From contig CALRNX020000008.1 of assembly GCA_943369665.1 (NCBI GenBank), positions 62,001 to 126,000 on the forward strand: a stretch of 64,000 bases of DNA, given 5' to 3'. This document shows, one piece after another, positions 1 through 8,821 of this stretch (the first letter of the stretch is position 1; each line of letters begins with the position of its first letter). The notes below the pieces were generated by a model. The model saw only the letters and a list, made by a program, of their open reading frames with translations. It did no database searches and was not told the origin of the DNA. The DNA comes from UKL13-3 sp943369665. GTDB lineage: Bacteria; Bacteroidota; Bacteroidia; UKL13-3. The translations under genes were made by a program, and so were the position numbers.

Positions 1-282
1 ACCTGAATATTTTATTTGCTTCCCAATTCCACGAAGGATCTTGCGAATGGTCTTTTTGGCAAAATAAACAGTCGTGCGATTGACTTCAGCAAACTGTAAT
101 TCAACTTCTGCTTTGATATTATTGATATAGGTTTGCTCATCATGTGCTTCAAACAATAAATAATGGAGCAACTCTTTATTCTCCTTTTTAAACTTACCAA
201 GCCTTACCAACGTATCCACCAACTGAGGGTGTGGCAATGTTTGCAGCTCTTTTTTAAGTTGGGCAAGAGAAACGGTTTCCAT
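1..282 (-). CDS. Conserved hypothetical protein, C-terminus cut by window edge
   Basis: An open frame starts at ATG 282 and runs in phase to base 1 without a stop (94 codons seen). The visible part is soluble and rich in Lys, Leu and Glu, with no signal peptide or membrane segment. It starts METVSLAQLKKELQ and continues with predicted amphipathic helices and a basic stretch near TIRKILRGIGKQIK. I do not recognise the family. The start lies only 5 bases after the stop of the lipoprotein gene at 288, so the two are probably co-transcribed. The rest lies outside the window. Confidence 0.7.
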   Translation of the reverse strand, partial: METVSLAQLKKELQTLPHPQLVDTLVRLGKFKKENKELLHYLLFEAHDEQTYINNIKAEVELQFAEVNRTTVYFAKKTIRKILRGIGKQIKYSG

Positions 283-287
283 TATAC

Positions 288-677
288 TTATTTGAGAAAA
301 AGTTTACGCGTAAGGACCCGCTTGGGGATTATTTGCGCAGGAGTTGTATCATGCAATAATCCGGAAGCATTTACACCTGTTACATAATAATTTCCTTGAA
401 GAATATACCCAAAATCTACTCTTCCTGAAGACGAAGACACCATCGTATTAAATACCAGATCATCATACATATCTTCTTTCGACAAAAATAATTTTACGGT
501 AGCTCCTGCTACATCGTTTCCATTGACATCAAAAACATCAACATACAAACGACCTGTTACACCGGAAGAATCGGAAGTTACAATTGTTTGATTGAGAACG
601 GTGTCATCGTCTTTCTTTTTGGAGCAGGAAACAATACCAACTACAACCAATAAAATAAACAAGCTTTGAATCTTCAT
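288..677 (-). CDS. Small lipoprotein with carboxypeptidase-regulatory-like fold
   Basis: 129 aa. A hydrophobic signal (residues 4-17) ends in a lipobox IVSC, followed by the acidic/basic linker SKKKDDD usual in Bacteroidota lipoproteins. Residues about 40-110 (TGRLYVDVFDVNGNDVAGA, then a Gly-rich turn and YVTGV) resemble a single beta-sandwich of the carboxypeptidase-regulatory or Cna-B type. It is probably anchored in the outer membrane. The substrate or partner is unknown. It sits between a flavin reductase gene 27 bases upstream and a hypothetical gene 5 bases downstream on the same strand. Confidence 0.75.
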   Translation of the reverse strand: MKIQSLFILLVVVGIVSCSKKKDDDTVLNQTIVTSDSSGVTGRLYVDVFDVNGNDVAGATVKLFLSKEDMYDDLVFNTMVSSSSGRVDFGYILQGNYYVTGVNASGLLHDTTPAQIIPKRVLTRKLFLK

Positions 678-704
678 GATGTCTTTATTTACAATTTTTA
701 CATT

Positions 705-1592
705 TTAGCTCAATAGAATTTTCCAAGCATCCACGGCCTTATTACTTTCTAAATACACATGCGCCATTTGGTGTAATGCTTTTTCCAATTCGGCTGGATC
801 AGCAACATGATCGGTATGTATTTTTTGAAGGTCTTTATTCATGCGTTTAAAAACCTCAATACTATCCGTATCAGGTAATACTTGTTCATTGGCCAGCATT
901 CCTAAATCATTACCTGTTAAAATCTTACTCAAACGAATCGCATCCGGTAATTGGTCGACCCCCATTCCTAAATTACGATTCGGCTTGGGAACTTCGAACA
1001 AACCTTTACTTGCCCTTACATAATAATCATATCCGGCACGCGCTACCAGGTCTATTTTTTCCTGATCGATTCCTCCTGTTGCGGTAAGTATATCATCGGC
1101 AATATGCATCAGCAGCATTTCGCAAATAATCAAATTTCCGGCACCACCTTCTTCGCCTGTGTAAATTACATCACGAACCTTGCATTCAAACTGAACCGGT
1201 GATTCTTTTACCCTGAATGGCTTCACCATTTGAGATTCCAACTGGGTAAATCCCGATTTTACAAATTCATTTGTGCCTTTCGGATACTCACAACTTGCCA
1301 GGCTCATTTGTTGCACCATTGCATAGTTCACCACATTGATCACGACTTCGCCTGTCTCCAACACATTCTCTAAAGTATGTTTAATGGTATTGTCGCGCAC
1401 CCTACGTGCGGGTGAAAAAATCAGCGTAGTTGGGTTGCTTCCAAATACGTTAAAAAAACTAAACGGACTTAAGTTTGGGTTTCCTTCCTTATCTATCGTA
1501 CTCGCAAAACAAATTGGCCGTGGCGCAATTGCCGTGAGCAACAAATTGTGAAACTCTGCAAGTGGTTTATCTTTTGGTCCTATCGTTCTCAT
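705..1592 (-). CDS. Flavin reductase family protein
   Basis: 295 aa. Residues about 10-190 match the flavin reductase-like (split-barrel FMN-binding) domain: AIAPRPICFASTID near the N-terminus, then NLSPFSFFNVFGSNPTTLIF, which is the typical nucleotide-contact region, and a later VKESPVQFECKV strand. Family members bind FMN and reduce flavins with NAD(P)H or act as oxidoreductases on small molecules; the substrate cannot be told. The C-terminal 80 residues are helical and may be a lineage extension. No signal peptide, so cytoplasmic. It may be the first gene of the run leading to the lipoprotein at 288. Confidence 0.88.
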   Translation of the reverse strand: MRTIGPKDKPLAEFHNLLLTAIAPRPICFASTIDKEGNPNLSPFSFFNVFGSNPTTLIFSPARRVRDNTIKHTLENVLETGEVVINVVNYAMVQQMSLASCEYPKGTNEFVKSGFTQLESQMVKPFRVKESPVQFECKVRDVIYTGEEGGAGNLIICEMLLMHIADDILTATGGIDQEKIDLVARAGYDYYVRASKGLFEVPKPNRNLGMGVDQLPDAIRLSKILTGNDLGMLANEQVLPDTDSIEVFKRMNKDLQKIHTDHVADPAELEKALHQMAHVYLESNKAVDAWKILLS

Positions 1593-1733
1593 GCATTATG
1601 TTAGTTGTGTGGAGTATGGTATCGTGTTAATATGGTTTATTGTTTTATTCCGATTGCTTTTGTCTTATAGTCGGTATTCATGCTATAACTACTTTTACAT
1701 AATAAACATAATACCACAATTAACAGAAAACAA

Positions 1734-2162
1734 TCACTCCCCTTTCGGAAACACCTCAATCTCCCTCATTTCTTTTACAAACTCCCCGTATGTTCCCATG
1801 AACTTTGTAGCCTTTACCGTTCTGTCATCTATCCAGTGGTAATTGCCCCCACGTGGTTTACCAAACATGATGCCATGATATTTGAATCCATGTTTTTTCA
1901 ACCAGGTCTCCGTATACTCACGGTGCGATTCCAAACGTGATGTAAAAAAGGTGATAATATGTCCTTCATCGTACCATTTATTCACATACTCTTTTGCACC
2001 GGGAATTTCTTCACAAGTAAGCATACGTTCAGGCTCTTCATTGGGTACATCTTCACAGATGGTTCCATCAATATCGATCAAATAATTTTTGATATGATCG
2101 GGCAATAACGGACTTGCATTTTTGCCGTTTGCATCTAAATGCGCTTCTAGTTTAATGTCCAT
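1734..2162 (-). CDS. HAD-like phosphatase
   Basis: 142 aa. HAD motif I is visible as LIDIDGTICED (about residues 28-38), with the nucleophilic Asp and the second Asp in DxDGT. A later FFTSRLESHREYTETWL fits motif II (Ser/Thr after the strand), and YHWIDDRTVKA near residue 110 supplies acidic residues like motif IV. The length matches small capless HAD enzymes. The start codon overlaps the stop of tyrS by one base (TAATG), so it is translationally coupled to tyrS. Similar proteins are sometimes labelled phosphoheptose isomerase, which the motifs here do not support. Substrate unknown. Confidence 0.82.
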   Translation of the reverse strand: MDIKLEAHLDANGKNASPLLPDHIKNYLIDIDGTICEDVPNEEPERMLTCEEIPGAKEYVNKWYDEGHIITFFTSRLESHREYTETWLKKHGFKYHGIMFGKPRGGNYHWIDDRTVKATKFMGTYGEFVKEMREIEVFPKGE

Positions 2163-3442
2163 TATTGTGCGATGATTAAGTAGTAATTTTTCTTCCCCTT
2201 TTGTGCCAACAAATATTTACCATTCAATAAATGGCTTGTATTCACAATCGACTCCGGGTTATCGATTTTCTGTTTGTTCACAGATGTTCCTCCTCCTATG
2301 ACCATTTTTCGGGCTTCACCTCGTGATGGGAAAATTTGTGTTTTGTCGCTTAACAATTCAACAATATTGACTCCTGCTTCCAGTTCTGCTTTTGCAATCG
2401 CGCTTTGTGGAACTCCTTCAAACACATCCAAAAATGTTTCTTCATCCAATGCACTCAAGGCGTCAGCTGTACTTGCTCCAAACAAAATATTTGATGCTTC
2501 CACAGCAGTATTATAGGCAGCCTCACCATGAACACGAATGGTAATATCTTTTGCCAACGCTTTTTGCAATACACGTAAATGTGGTGCAGCGTCATGCTCA
2601 ACTTCCAAAGCTTCAATTTCCGCTTTACCCAACAAGGTAAAAATGCGGATCCAACTTTTCACGTCAGCATCACTTGCATTCAACCAAAACTGGTAAAATT
2701 TATATGGAGACGTTTTTTTAGGATCCAACCAAATGGCCCCACTTTCTGTTTTGCCAAATTTCGTTCCGTCACTTTTTTTGATCAATTGCGTTGTTAACGC
2801 AAACGCTTCTCCTCCATCTTTTCTGCGGATCAATTCTGTTCCGGTAACAATATTTCCCCACTGATCGCTTCCTCCCATTTGGATCTTAATGCCATGGTGT
2901 TTCCATAAATAATAGAAATCGTACCCTTGTACCAATTGATACGTAAACTCCGTAAACGACATTCCGCTATCCCCCTCCAAGCGCTTCTTCACGCTATCTT
3001 TCGCCATCATATAGTTTACGGTTATATGTTTTCCAACATCACGGATGAATGTCAAAAATGAAAAGTCTTTAAACCAATCATAGTTGTTTACCATTACTGC
3101 ACCATTCGCTCCCGTAAAATCTAAAAATTTCTCCAATTGCGATTGCAGGCCTGCAACATTTTTGTTCAAAGTTGCCTCATCCAACAAATTACGTTCAGCA
3201 CTTTTTCCACTCGGATCGCCAACCATTCCGGTAGCACCTCCTACCAATGCAAAGGGTTTATGTCCCGCACGTTGAAAATGAATCAATGTCATTACCTGCA
3301 TCAAATGTCCAACATGCATCGAATCGGCCGTAGGATCAAAACCAATATACCCACTGCACATTTCTTTGTTCATGGTCTCTTCCGTTCCCGGCATGATATC
3401 CTGGAGCATGTTTCTCCAACGCATTTCTTCAACAAAATTCAT
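2162..3442 (-). CDS. tyrS: Tyrosyl-tRNA synthetase
   Basis: 426 aa, normal for bacterial TyrRS. It charges tRNA-Tyr in the cytoplasm. The class I signatures are present: HVGHLMQ (HIGH motif, about residue 40) after GFDPTADSMHVGH, QGYDFYYLW and GGSDQWGNI in the tyrosine pocket, and KFGKTESG as the KMSKS-type loop (about residue 230). The C-terminal residues (GGTSVNKQKIDNPES) are an S4-like RNA-binding domain. The gene is followed, with a one-base overlap, by the HAD phosphatase. A -7 type promoter box lies about 27 bases upstream. Confidence 0.97.
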   Translation of the reverse strand: MNFVEEMRWRNMLQDIMPGTEETMNKEMCSGYIGFDPTADSMHVGHLMQVMTLIHFQRAGHKPFALVGGATGMVGDPSGKSAERNLLDEATLNKNVAGLQSQLEKFLDFTGANGAVMVNNYDWFKDFSFLTFIRDVGKHITVNYMMAKDSVKKRLEGDSGMSFTEFTYQLVQGYDFYYLWKHHGIKIQMGGSDQWGNIVTGTELIRRKDGGEAFALTTQLIKKSDGTKFGKTESGAIWLDPKKTSPYKFYQFWLNASDADVKSWIRIFTLLGKAEIEALEVEHDAAPHLRVLQKALAKDITIRVHGEAAYNTAVEASNILFGASTADALSALDEETFLDVFEGVPQSAIAKAELEAGVNIVELLSDKTQIFPSRGEARKMVIGGGTSVNKQKIDNPESIVNTSHLLNGKYLLAQKGKKNYYLIIAQ

Positions 3443-3468
3443 AAAATCAATATTTCTTTAATAGTGGG

Positions 3469-3476
3469 CGAAAATA
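3469..3476 (-). promoter_or_regulatory. Putative -7 promoter box of tyrS
   Basis: On the minus strand the sequence reads TATTTTCG followed by CCC, 26 bases before the tyrS start. It differs from the Bacteroidota consensus TAnnTTTG in one base, as do the boxes before gcvT and purD. No clear -33 TTG at the usual spacing. Confidence 0.4.
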
Positions 3477-3698
3477 GCGAAGTTTGGGGAAAGTTCACGG
3501 TTCGTGGATGATAGTTAATAATCTACGGTTGATCGTTCATCGTAAGCCCGAATCTAAGCACCCAATTCATAGCTGGTTATTAGATATTTAAGTATTACAT
3601 GTATTTATTTTGCCTACTGCATACCCTCCTGTTGCCTACTCTATTTAATCATCAAATAATCACCCTGAAATTTCGGGATGTCGAATGATCTAATTCCT

Positions 3699-3706
3699 TA
3701 TATTCG
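3699..3706 (+). promoter_or_regulatory. Putative -7 promoter box of gcvT
   Basis: TATATTCG followed by CCCC, 20 bases before the gcvT start, a 7/8 match to TAnnTTTG. The intervening leader is AT-rich and has no Shine-Dalgarno, as usual in this phylum. Confidence 0.4.
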
Positions 3707-3726
3707 CCCCACTAAATTTTAATAGA

Positions 3727-4809
3727 ATGAAATACGTTGCACTCAATGATCTTCATGTTTCGCTTGGCGCAAAAATGATTGAATTTGCAGGATACAATAT
3801 GCCTGTTTTGTATAGTAATCTTATCCAGGAACATCTGGCTGTTCGCAATTCAGTTGGTGTTTTTGATGTGAGTCACATGGGTGAGTTTGCTATCACAGGT
3901 GAAAAATCATTGGATCTTATTCAGGCAATCACATCAAATGATGCTTCGAAGCTTACCGAAGGAAAAGTACAGTACAGCTGTATGCCAAATGATGACGGAG
4001 GAATTGTTGATGATCTATTGGTGTATTGCATTCGTCCGAACCTTGAGTATTTATTGGTAGTTAATGCCAGCAATATTGAAAAGGACTGGAACTGGATCCA
4101 AAGCAAAAACACGTTTGGTGCCGAGATGAAAAACTACAGCGAGGCTATTTCATTGCTTGCAGTACAAGGGCCTAATGCGATTAAAGTATTGCAAAAATTG
4201 ACTTCCGTAAACCTGAGTGAAATGGAATATTATACATTCAAAATTGGCGCTATGGCTGATGTTGAAGAAGTATGGATTTCAAATACAGGCTATACAGGTG
4301 CAGGAGGATTTGAGTTGTATTGCGAAAATGCAGATGCTCCTATTTTGTGGCATGCTATTTTCGAAGCCGGTAAAGAATTTGACATTAAACCTGCAGGGCT
4401 TGGTGCCAGAGATACATTAAGGTTGGAAAAAGGATTTTGCCTTTATGGCAATGATATCAATGATACGACTTCTCCGATTGAAGCCGGGTTGGGTTGGATC
4501 ACAAAATTCACTAAGAATTTTACCAAATCGGAATACCACAAATCGTTGAAAGAAAACGGTGTCGCTAAAAAATTGGTAGGGTTTGAAATGGTAGAGCGTG
4601 GAGGAATTCCGCGTCAACATCATATCATCAAAGATGCGGCAGGCAATGTGATTGGAGAAGTAACTTCCGGAACGCAATCACCATCGTTGAACAAAGCCAT
4701 TGGTATGGGTTATGTGGCAACAGCTCATTCAAAAGTTGACAGCGAAATTTTTATTGAGATCCGAGATAAGCAGGTAAAAGCTAAGGTTGTGAAGATTCCT
4801 TTCTTGTAA
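3727..4809 (+). CDS. gcvT: Aminomethyltransferase, glycine cleavage T protein
   Basis: 360 aa, the usual size. T protein takes the aminomethyl group from lipoylated H protein and passes it to tetrahydrofolate, releasing ammonia. Visible family features: FAGYNMPVLYSNLIQEH at the N-terminus, SVGVFDVSHMGEF, LTSNDASKLTEGKVQYSCM, NASNIEKDWNWI around the folate/catalytic Asp region, TGYTGAGGFELYC and GARDTLRLEKGFCLYGND, followed by the C-terminal GcvT barrel (IGEVTSGTQSPSLNKAIGMGYV). It stands alone here; H and P proteins are not in the window. A strong terminator follows. Confidence 0.97.
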   Translation: MKYVALNDLHVSLGAKMIEFAGYNMPVLYSNLIQEHLAVRNSVGVFDVSHMGEFAITGEKSLDLIQAITSNDASKLTEGKVQYSCMPNDDGGIVDDLLVYCIRPNLEYLLVVNASNIEKDWNWIQSKNTFGAEMKNYSEAISLLAVQGPNAIKVLQKLTSVNLSEMEYYTFKIGAMADVEEVWISNTGYTGAGGFELYCENADAPILWHAIFEAGKEFDIKPAGLGARDTLRLEKGFCLYGNDINDTTSPIEAGLGWITKFTKNFTKSEYHKSLKENGVAKKLVGFEMVERGGIPRQHHIIKDAAGNVIGEVTSGTQSPSLNKAIGMGYVATAHSKVDSEIFIEIRDKQVKAKVVKIPFL

Positions 4810-4836
4810 GATCCACATCATCCTGATTTCTATAAT

Positions 4837-4865
4837 AAAAATGCCACTCATGAGTGGCATTTTTT
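4837..4865 (+). terminator. Rho-independent terminator after gcvT
   Basis: A perfect inverted repeat (ATGCCACTCA / TGAGTGGCAT with flanking A and T runs) ends in five T residues, 28 bases after the gcvT stop. Confidence 0.88.
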
Positions 4866-4968
4866 ATGGGTCGCCATCAACGAATCGCTTGACTGTAATA
4901 TTTCCAACTAAGAGAATGTGCATAAAGGTTTGGTAAAACCGTATATTTACCCCAGAATAAAAACCAAT

Positions 4969-5319
4969 ATGCCATTTCTCTATTTGTTCATATTCCTGAG
5001 TTGTGCCACTCTTACAAAGGCGCAACAACCTACCGCTCCTTCTAAAAAATTTGATGACCTAAAAGCGGGAATGAGCGAGTTTCAGATCAAACAACTTATT
5101 GGCGAGCCTCTTAAATTTGAATCCTTCACAACCGTTAAGTATAACAGCTTTGATACATCCATTTATTGGAGGTATCCCAACGAAATTGTGGTCGTGGTTA
5201 CCAACCATCAATACGACAGGATCGAAAAAAACAGGGATGCCTTGTTAAAATATATCCAACAGAAATCGGGTAAAAATGAAGTAGACGGTTTAACAGTTAT
5301 CAGCCATGGAAAAAAATAA
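4969..5319 (+). CDS. Exported BamE/SmpA-like small protein
   Basis: 116 aa from ATG 4969. An upstream in-frame ATG at 4918 would add 17 residues before the signal peptide. I prefer 4969 because it puts the hydrophobic signal (FLYLFIFLSCATLTKAQ) at the N-terminus; a TATATTTA box with CCCC lies just upstream. The body has DLKAGMSEFQIKQLIGEP, the helix-turn pattern of SmpA/OmlA (BamE-like) domains, followed by a strand-rich part with YWRYPNEIVVVV. BamE-like modules occur in outer-membrane assembly factors and in many unrelated small envelope proteins, so the role is open. Its 3' end overlaps the ComB-like gene by 14 bases. Confidence 0.72.
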   Translation: MPFLYLFIFLSCATLTKAQQPTAPSKKFDDLKAGMSEFQIKQLIGEPLKFESFTTVKYNSFDTSIYWRYPNEIVVVVTNHQYDRIEKNRDALLKYIQQKSGKNEVDGLTVISHGKK

Positions 5320-6040
5320 ACTTGAAGTAGTGCTCACTCCTGCCCTATTACCATTGTACCAGGCTCAGGGCAAAGTGGTCGTAATTATAGATATTTTGAG
5401 AGCTACCTCATCCATGTGTGTGGCTTTTGAAACAGGTGTACAAAAAATACTGCCGGTACTTACACCGGAAGAAGGTAAACTGTTTAAAGATTTTGATTTT
5501 TTATGTGCTGCCGAACGCAATGCAGTAAAAGTGCAAGGTGCCGATATGGGAAATTCTCCCTACGAATTTCAAAACCCATTGTTAAAAGACAGAAGCATTG
5601 CCTTTACCACAACAAATGGCACCAAAGCCATCAAAGCAGCCAAAGAGCAAGGTGCAGCTGTTGTTGCCATCGGTTCTTTTTTAAACCTGGATGCATTGTG
5701 CAAATGGTTGGTTAAACAGCAAAAACCGGTGTTATTGGTTTGTGCGGGCTGGAAAGACAAATTTAATCTGGAAGATACACTGTTTGCCGGAGCCGTTGTT
5801 GAGCAGGTAGAAAGTCATTTTAGCACTGAGTGTGATTCGGCATTGGCTGCAAGAATTTTGTACACCTCAAATAAAAACAACTTAGAAAAACTGGTTCGAC
5901 AATCATCACATGCGCAACGCTTTAAACTAACAGATGCCAATGAAGATGATGTGCAGTTTTGCCTGCAACATAATACCATGAAATTGGTTCCGGTTATGCA
6001 AGGCGAATATATTGTTTGTCCTGCGCAAGCTCCTTTGTAG
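5306..6040 (+). CDS. 2-phosphosulfolactate phosphatase (ComB) family protein
   Basis: 244 aa, the family size. ComB hydrolyses 2-phosphosulfolactate to sulfolactate in a Mg-dependent reaction, known from coenzyme M synthesis. Recognised from VVVIIDILRATSSMCVAFETG (metal-site Asp in the first strand), AAERNAVKVQGADMGNSPYEF, and AFTTTNGTKAIKAA followed by VVAIGSFLNLDAL and LVCAGWKDKFNLEDTLFAGA. Bacteroidota do not make coenzyme M, so the true substrate may be another phosphorylated hydroxy acid. It overlaps the BamE-like gene, implying co-transcription. Confidence 0.88.
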   Translation: MEKNKLEVVLTPALLPLYQAQGKVVVIIDILRATSSMCVAFETGVQKILPVLTPEEGKLFKDFDFLCAAERNAVKVQGADMGNSPYEFQNPLLKDRSIAFTTTNGTKAIKAAKEQGAAVVAIGSFLNLDALCKWLVKQQKPVLLVCAGWKDKFNLEDTLFAGAVVEQVESHFSTECDSALAARILYTSNKNNLEKLVRQSSHAQRFKLTDANEDDVQFCLQHNTMKLVPVMQGEYIVCPAQAPL

Positions 6041-6093
6041 CGGATTAAGATTGGGGGATTGGCTTTAAGAAAAACTATAAAACTGACCACGAG

Positions 6094-6735
6094 ATGACTA
6101 GATTTTTCCTAATCATATTCTTTGTTTTATCTGCATTGAATTCACAATCTCAAAACAATGTAGCTTTAACAAACGATTCAAATAATATTGACAAGAAATA
6201 TGTTATATGGTACTCGCCCTCTCATGCAACACATGTCTATGGTTTAATGGTCAATTTTTTCTTTAAAGAAGGAGTATGGTATCAAAATACATATCCAACT
6301 ACTTATGGCGTGGAACTAAATCTTAACCCAATCGGAATTGTAGCGCCTCTGATGATTTTACTAGCATCCACTGATAGTGCGTTTAATAGTCCCCCATTAT
6401 TGACCGATACAGTTAACTTCTCAAGTTTCAAACAAATAAACGGTTTGCAAATTGCTTTGTTAAACATGGATGTGACGGTAATTAATGGTTTAAACATTAA
6501 TGCTTTCGCCAGTCGTGAGACCGCTACCAATGGGCTCACATTTTCCCTCTTATCTAATAAGGAATATTTCACCAATGGTTTAACATTAGCATTATTGGGA
6601 AATCACAATACCAGATGTTATGGAGTTCAAATTGGCTTAGTTAATTCTTGCAGAAAACTAAGAGGAGTACAATTAGGGCTCTGGAATAAAAATCAAAAAC
6701 GTTCACTTCCTATCATAAATTGGTGTTGGAAATAA
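6094..6735 (+). CDS. LA_2272-type surface repeat protein
   Basis: 213 aa. The signal peptide FFLIIFFVLSALNSQSQ is followed by a strand-rich body. From residue 105 on there is a degenerate repeat of about 18-22 residues built on NGLxIALLN / NGLTLALLG / YGVQIGLVN / RGVQLGLWN, the pattern I know from the LA_2272 surface-repeat family. The end, GLWNKNQKRSLPIINW, is the usual closing motif of that family. These proteins are predicted beta-solenoid or barrel-like outer-membrane proteins of unknown function. It follows the ComB-like gene by 53 bases. Confidence 0.75.
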   Translation: MTRFFLIIFFVLSALNSQSQNNVALTNDSNNIDKKYVIWYSPSHATHVYGLMVNFFFKEGVWYQNTYPTTYGVELNLNPIGIVAPLMILLASTDSAFNSPPLLTDTVNFSSFKQINGLQIALLNMDVTVINGLNINAFASRETATNGLTFSLLSNKEYFTNGLTLALLGNHNTRCYGVQIGLVNSCRKLRGVQLGLWNKNQKRSLPIINWCWK

Positions 6736-6756
6736 ACAAACAATGAAAGGAAAACG

Positions 6757-8649
6757 TTAAACCGTTACACTCCCAAACTCAAATTGCATTTCATTTAATT
6801 TACGGTACAATCCGTTTTGCAACATTAGTTCTTCGTGTGAACCTTGTTCGCTAACGATACCTTTGTCAATCACCACAATTTTATCGGCATTCCTGATAGT
6901 AGACAAACGATGCGCGATCACAAATGAAGTTCTGTTTTTCATCAAATTCTCTAAAGCTTCCTGCACCAATTGCTCGCTTTCGCTGTCCAATGAAGATGTT
7001 GCTTCATCCAGAATTAAAATAGCAGGATCTTTTAAAATAGCTCTAGCAATGGCAATACGTTGACGTTGTCCACCCGAAAGTTTGATCCCTCTTTCGCCTA
7101 CAATGGTTTCGTATTGCTCCGGAAATTTATGGATAAACTCATGTGCGTTCGCTTTTTTAGCCGCAGCCATTATTTCTTCATCGGTTGCTGTAGGTTTTCC
7201 ATATGCAATATTCTCTTTGATACTTCCCCCAAACAGGATCACATCCTGGGGTACAAATGCCATTTGTTGTCGCAATTGTGTTAAAGGGAATTCTGTAGCC
7301 ATTCTTCCATCAAACCTAATTTGTCCGCTATCGGGTTCATAAAATTTCAACAATAAGGATGCAATGGTACTTTTACCGGCACCACTTGGCCCCACAATTG
7401 CTATTTGTTCTCCATTTTTTGCAGTAAGGGAAACATCTTTTAATACCGTAACGTCTTTACGACTTGGGTAACTAAAAGCTACATTGTTAAATGTTACTTC
7501 TCCTTTTAATATAAATTCATTGCTTATTTCTGTGTTTGAACTCAGATTCACTTCCTCTCCCTCAGCCCGCAAAATTTCACGTACGCTTTGTGTGGCTCCA
7601 AGTGTTTTTTGCAACTGGCTAAACATATCGGCAAAGCCGGCAAAGGTTCCTCCCACAAACATGCTGAAAATAACAAACATGGTTAACGAACCCATTGTAA
7701 GTTGGCCAGCCTGGATCATATTGGCACCATACCACATTACAAATGCAATAGCTCCAAACACACTGAATATCATAAACGAAACAAACGCTCCACGGTAACG
7801 CGCATTTGAAATGGCCGTATCCACAACGGCATACACACTTTTTACATAACGTGTTATTTCATGAAACTCACTCGTAAACGCTTTGACAATACTGATCCCC
7901 TGAAATGTTTCCTGAACAATGGTGCCGCTTTCGGCCAACTGATCCTGCGCTTTTCGCGCCATTTTGCGGATACGCATACCAAACACGACAGCTAAAACTG
8001 CAATAACCGGAACCACCGAAAGCATAATTAATGCAAGCTTTGTGCTGATCCAAAAGATAAACACCAATCCGATAACCAAGGTAAAAATGCCGCGTAAAAA
8101 CTCTGCAAGGGTAAATGATATGGCATCCTGGATTTGCGACAGATCAGATGAAATTCGGTTGCTTAATTCGCCCACACGCTTTTCCGTAAAATAACTCATG
8201 GGCATGCTCAATAGTTTACCGAATACATCTTTTCGCATGTCGGCCAGTGCTTTTTCACCAACTTCTGTTAACAAAAACACCCTCATAAATGAGAAGACCG
8301 TTTGTAAGGTAAGTTGTGCAAAAATGAGAAACAGGGTAAAGTTTAAAGTCCACTTTACCTCCTTTAAACCCAGACCTTCAATCATGCTTGGTGCGCCACT
8401 GTCCATCAAACCTGCTGAAGCTCCCGGAGAAGCAGCATCGATCATTTTTCCCAAAAAGAAAGGAAACAAACTTGTGGTAAATGCCGATAAAGCAATAAAT
8501 ACTAAACTCAAGATAAACTTGGTTCGGTAAGGTTTTAAATAGGTAAACAGAATTAAGGCTTCCTTTAAACTCTCTTTGCTGATTTTAACTTTAGGAGTTT
8601 CATCCTTTTGTTTACCGTTGCTATTAAAATTACGTCCGCCTCGTGCCAT
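6757..8649 (-). CDS. ABC exporter, fused permease and ATPase (MsbA-like)
   Basis: 630 aa from the ATG at 8649 (start MARGGRNFNSNG). An ATG at 8718 would add 23 residues encoded by an AT-rich stutter repeat and is less likely. The N-terminal half is an ABC type-1 transmembrane domain with about six membrane segments (e.g. FILSLVFIALSAFTTSLFPF, IFTLVIGLVFIFWI). The C-terminal half is the ATPase: Walker A GPSGAGKST, Q-loop AFVPQDVILF, signature LSGGQRQ, Walker B ILILDEATSSLD, H-loop AHRLS. Probably a homodimer exporting lipid or drug-like substrates from the inner membrane; substrate not determinable. Single gene, no partner half-transporter adjacent. Confidence 0.95.
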   Translation of the reverse strand: MARGGRNFNSNGKQKDETPKVKISKESLKEALILFTYLKPYRTKFILSLVFIALSAFTTSLFPFFLGKMIDAASPGASAGLMDSGAPSMIEGLGLKEVKWTLNFTLFLIFAQLTLQTVFSFMRVFLLTEVGEKALADMRKDVFGKLLSMPMSYFTEKRVGELSNRISSDLSQIQDAISFTLAEFLRGIFTLVIGLVFIFWISTKLALIMLSVVPVIAVLAVVFGMRIRKMARKAQDQLAESGTIVQETFQGISIVKAFTSEFHEITRYVKSVYAVVDTAISNARYRGAFVSFMIFSVFGAIAFVMWYGANMIQAGQLTMGSLTMFVIFSMFVGGTFAGFADMFSQLQKTLGATQSVREILRAEGEEVNLSSNTEISNEFILKGEVTFNNVAFSYPSRKDVTVLKDVSLTAKNGEQIAIVGPSGAGKSTIASLLLKFYEPDSGQIRFDGRMATEFPLTQLRQQMAFVPQDVILFGGSIKENIAYGKPTATDEEIMAAAKKANAHEFIHKFPEQYETIVGERGIKLSGGQRQRIAIARAILKDPAILILDEATSSLDSESEQLVQEALENLMKNRTSFVIAHRLSTIRNADKIVVIDKGIVSEQGSHEELMLQNGLYRKLNEMQFEFGSVTV

Positions 8650-8821
8650 TTTGTATTTTAGATTTACGAATTTAGAATTGCGATTTGCGTATTTGGAAAA
8701 CGCAAACAGGAGCTGCAAAAAAACACCTTATTGTACTGATTATAAAATATTGCCGTAACTAATAGGTCAAATAATTGTGAGGGGCGGTCAGTAACGGTTT
8801 TATGTTCCCAGGAACCCAAAA

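Noticed and set aside
3137..3511. Open frame of 124 codons on the plus strand within tyrS
   Set aside because: Shadow of the well-supported tyrS frame; no family pattern.
8650..8718. Extended N-terminus of the ABC exporter
   Set aside because: The 23 extra codons come from an AT-rich stutter repeat typical of intergenic DNA; start MARGGRN is preferred.
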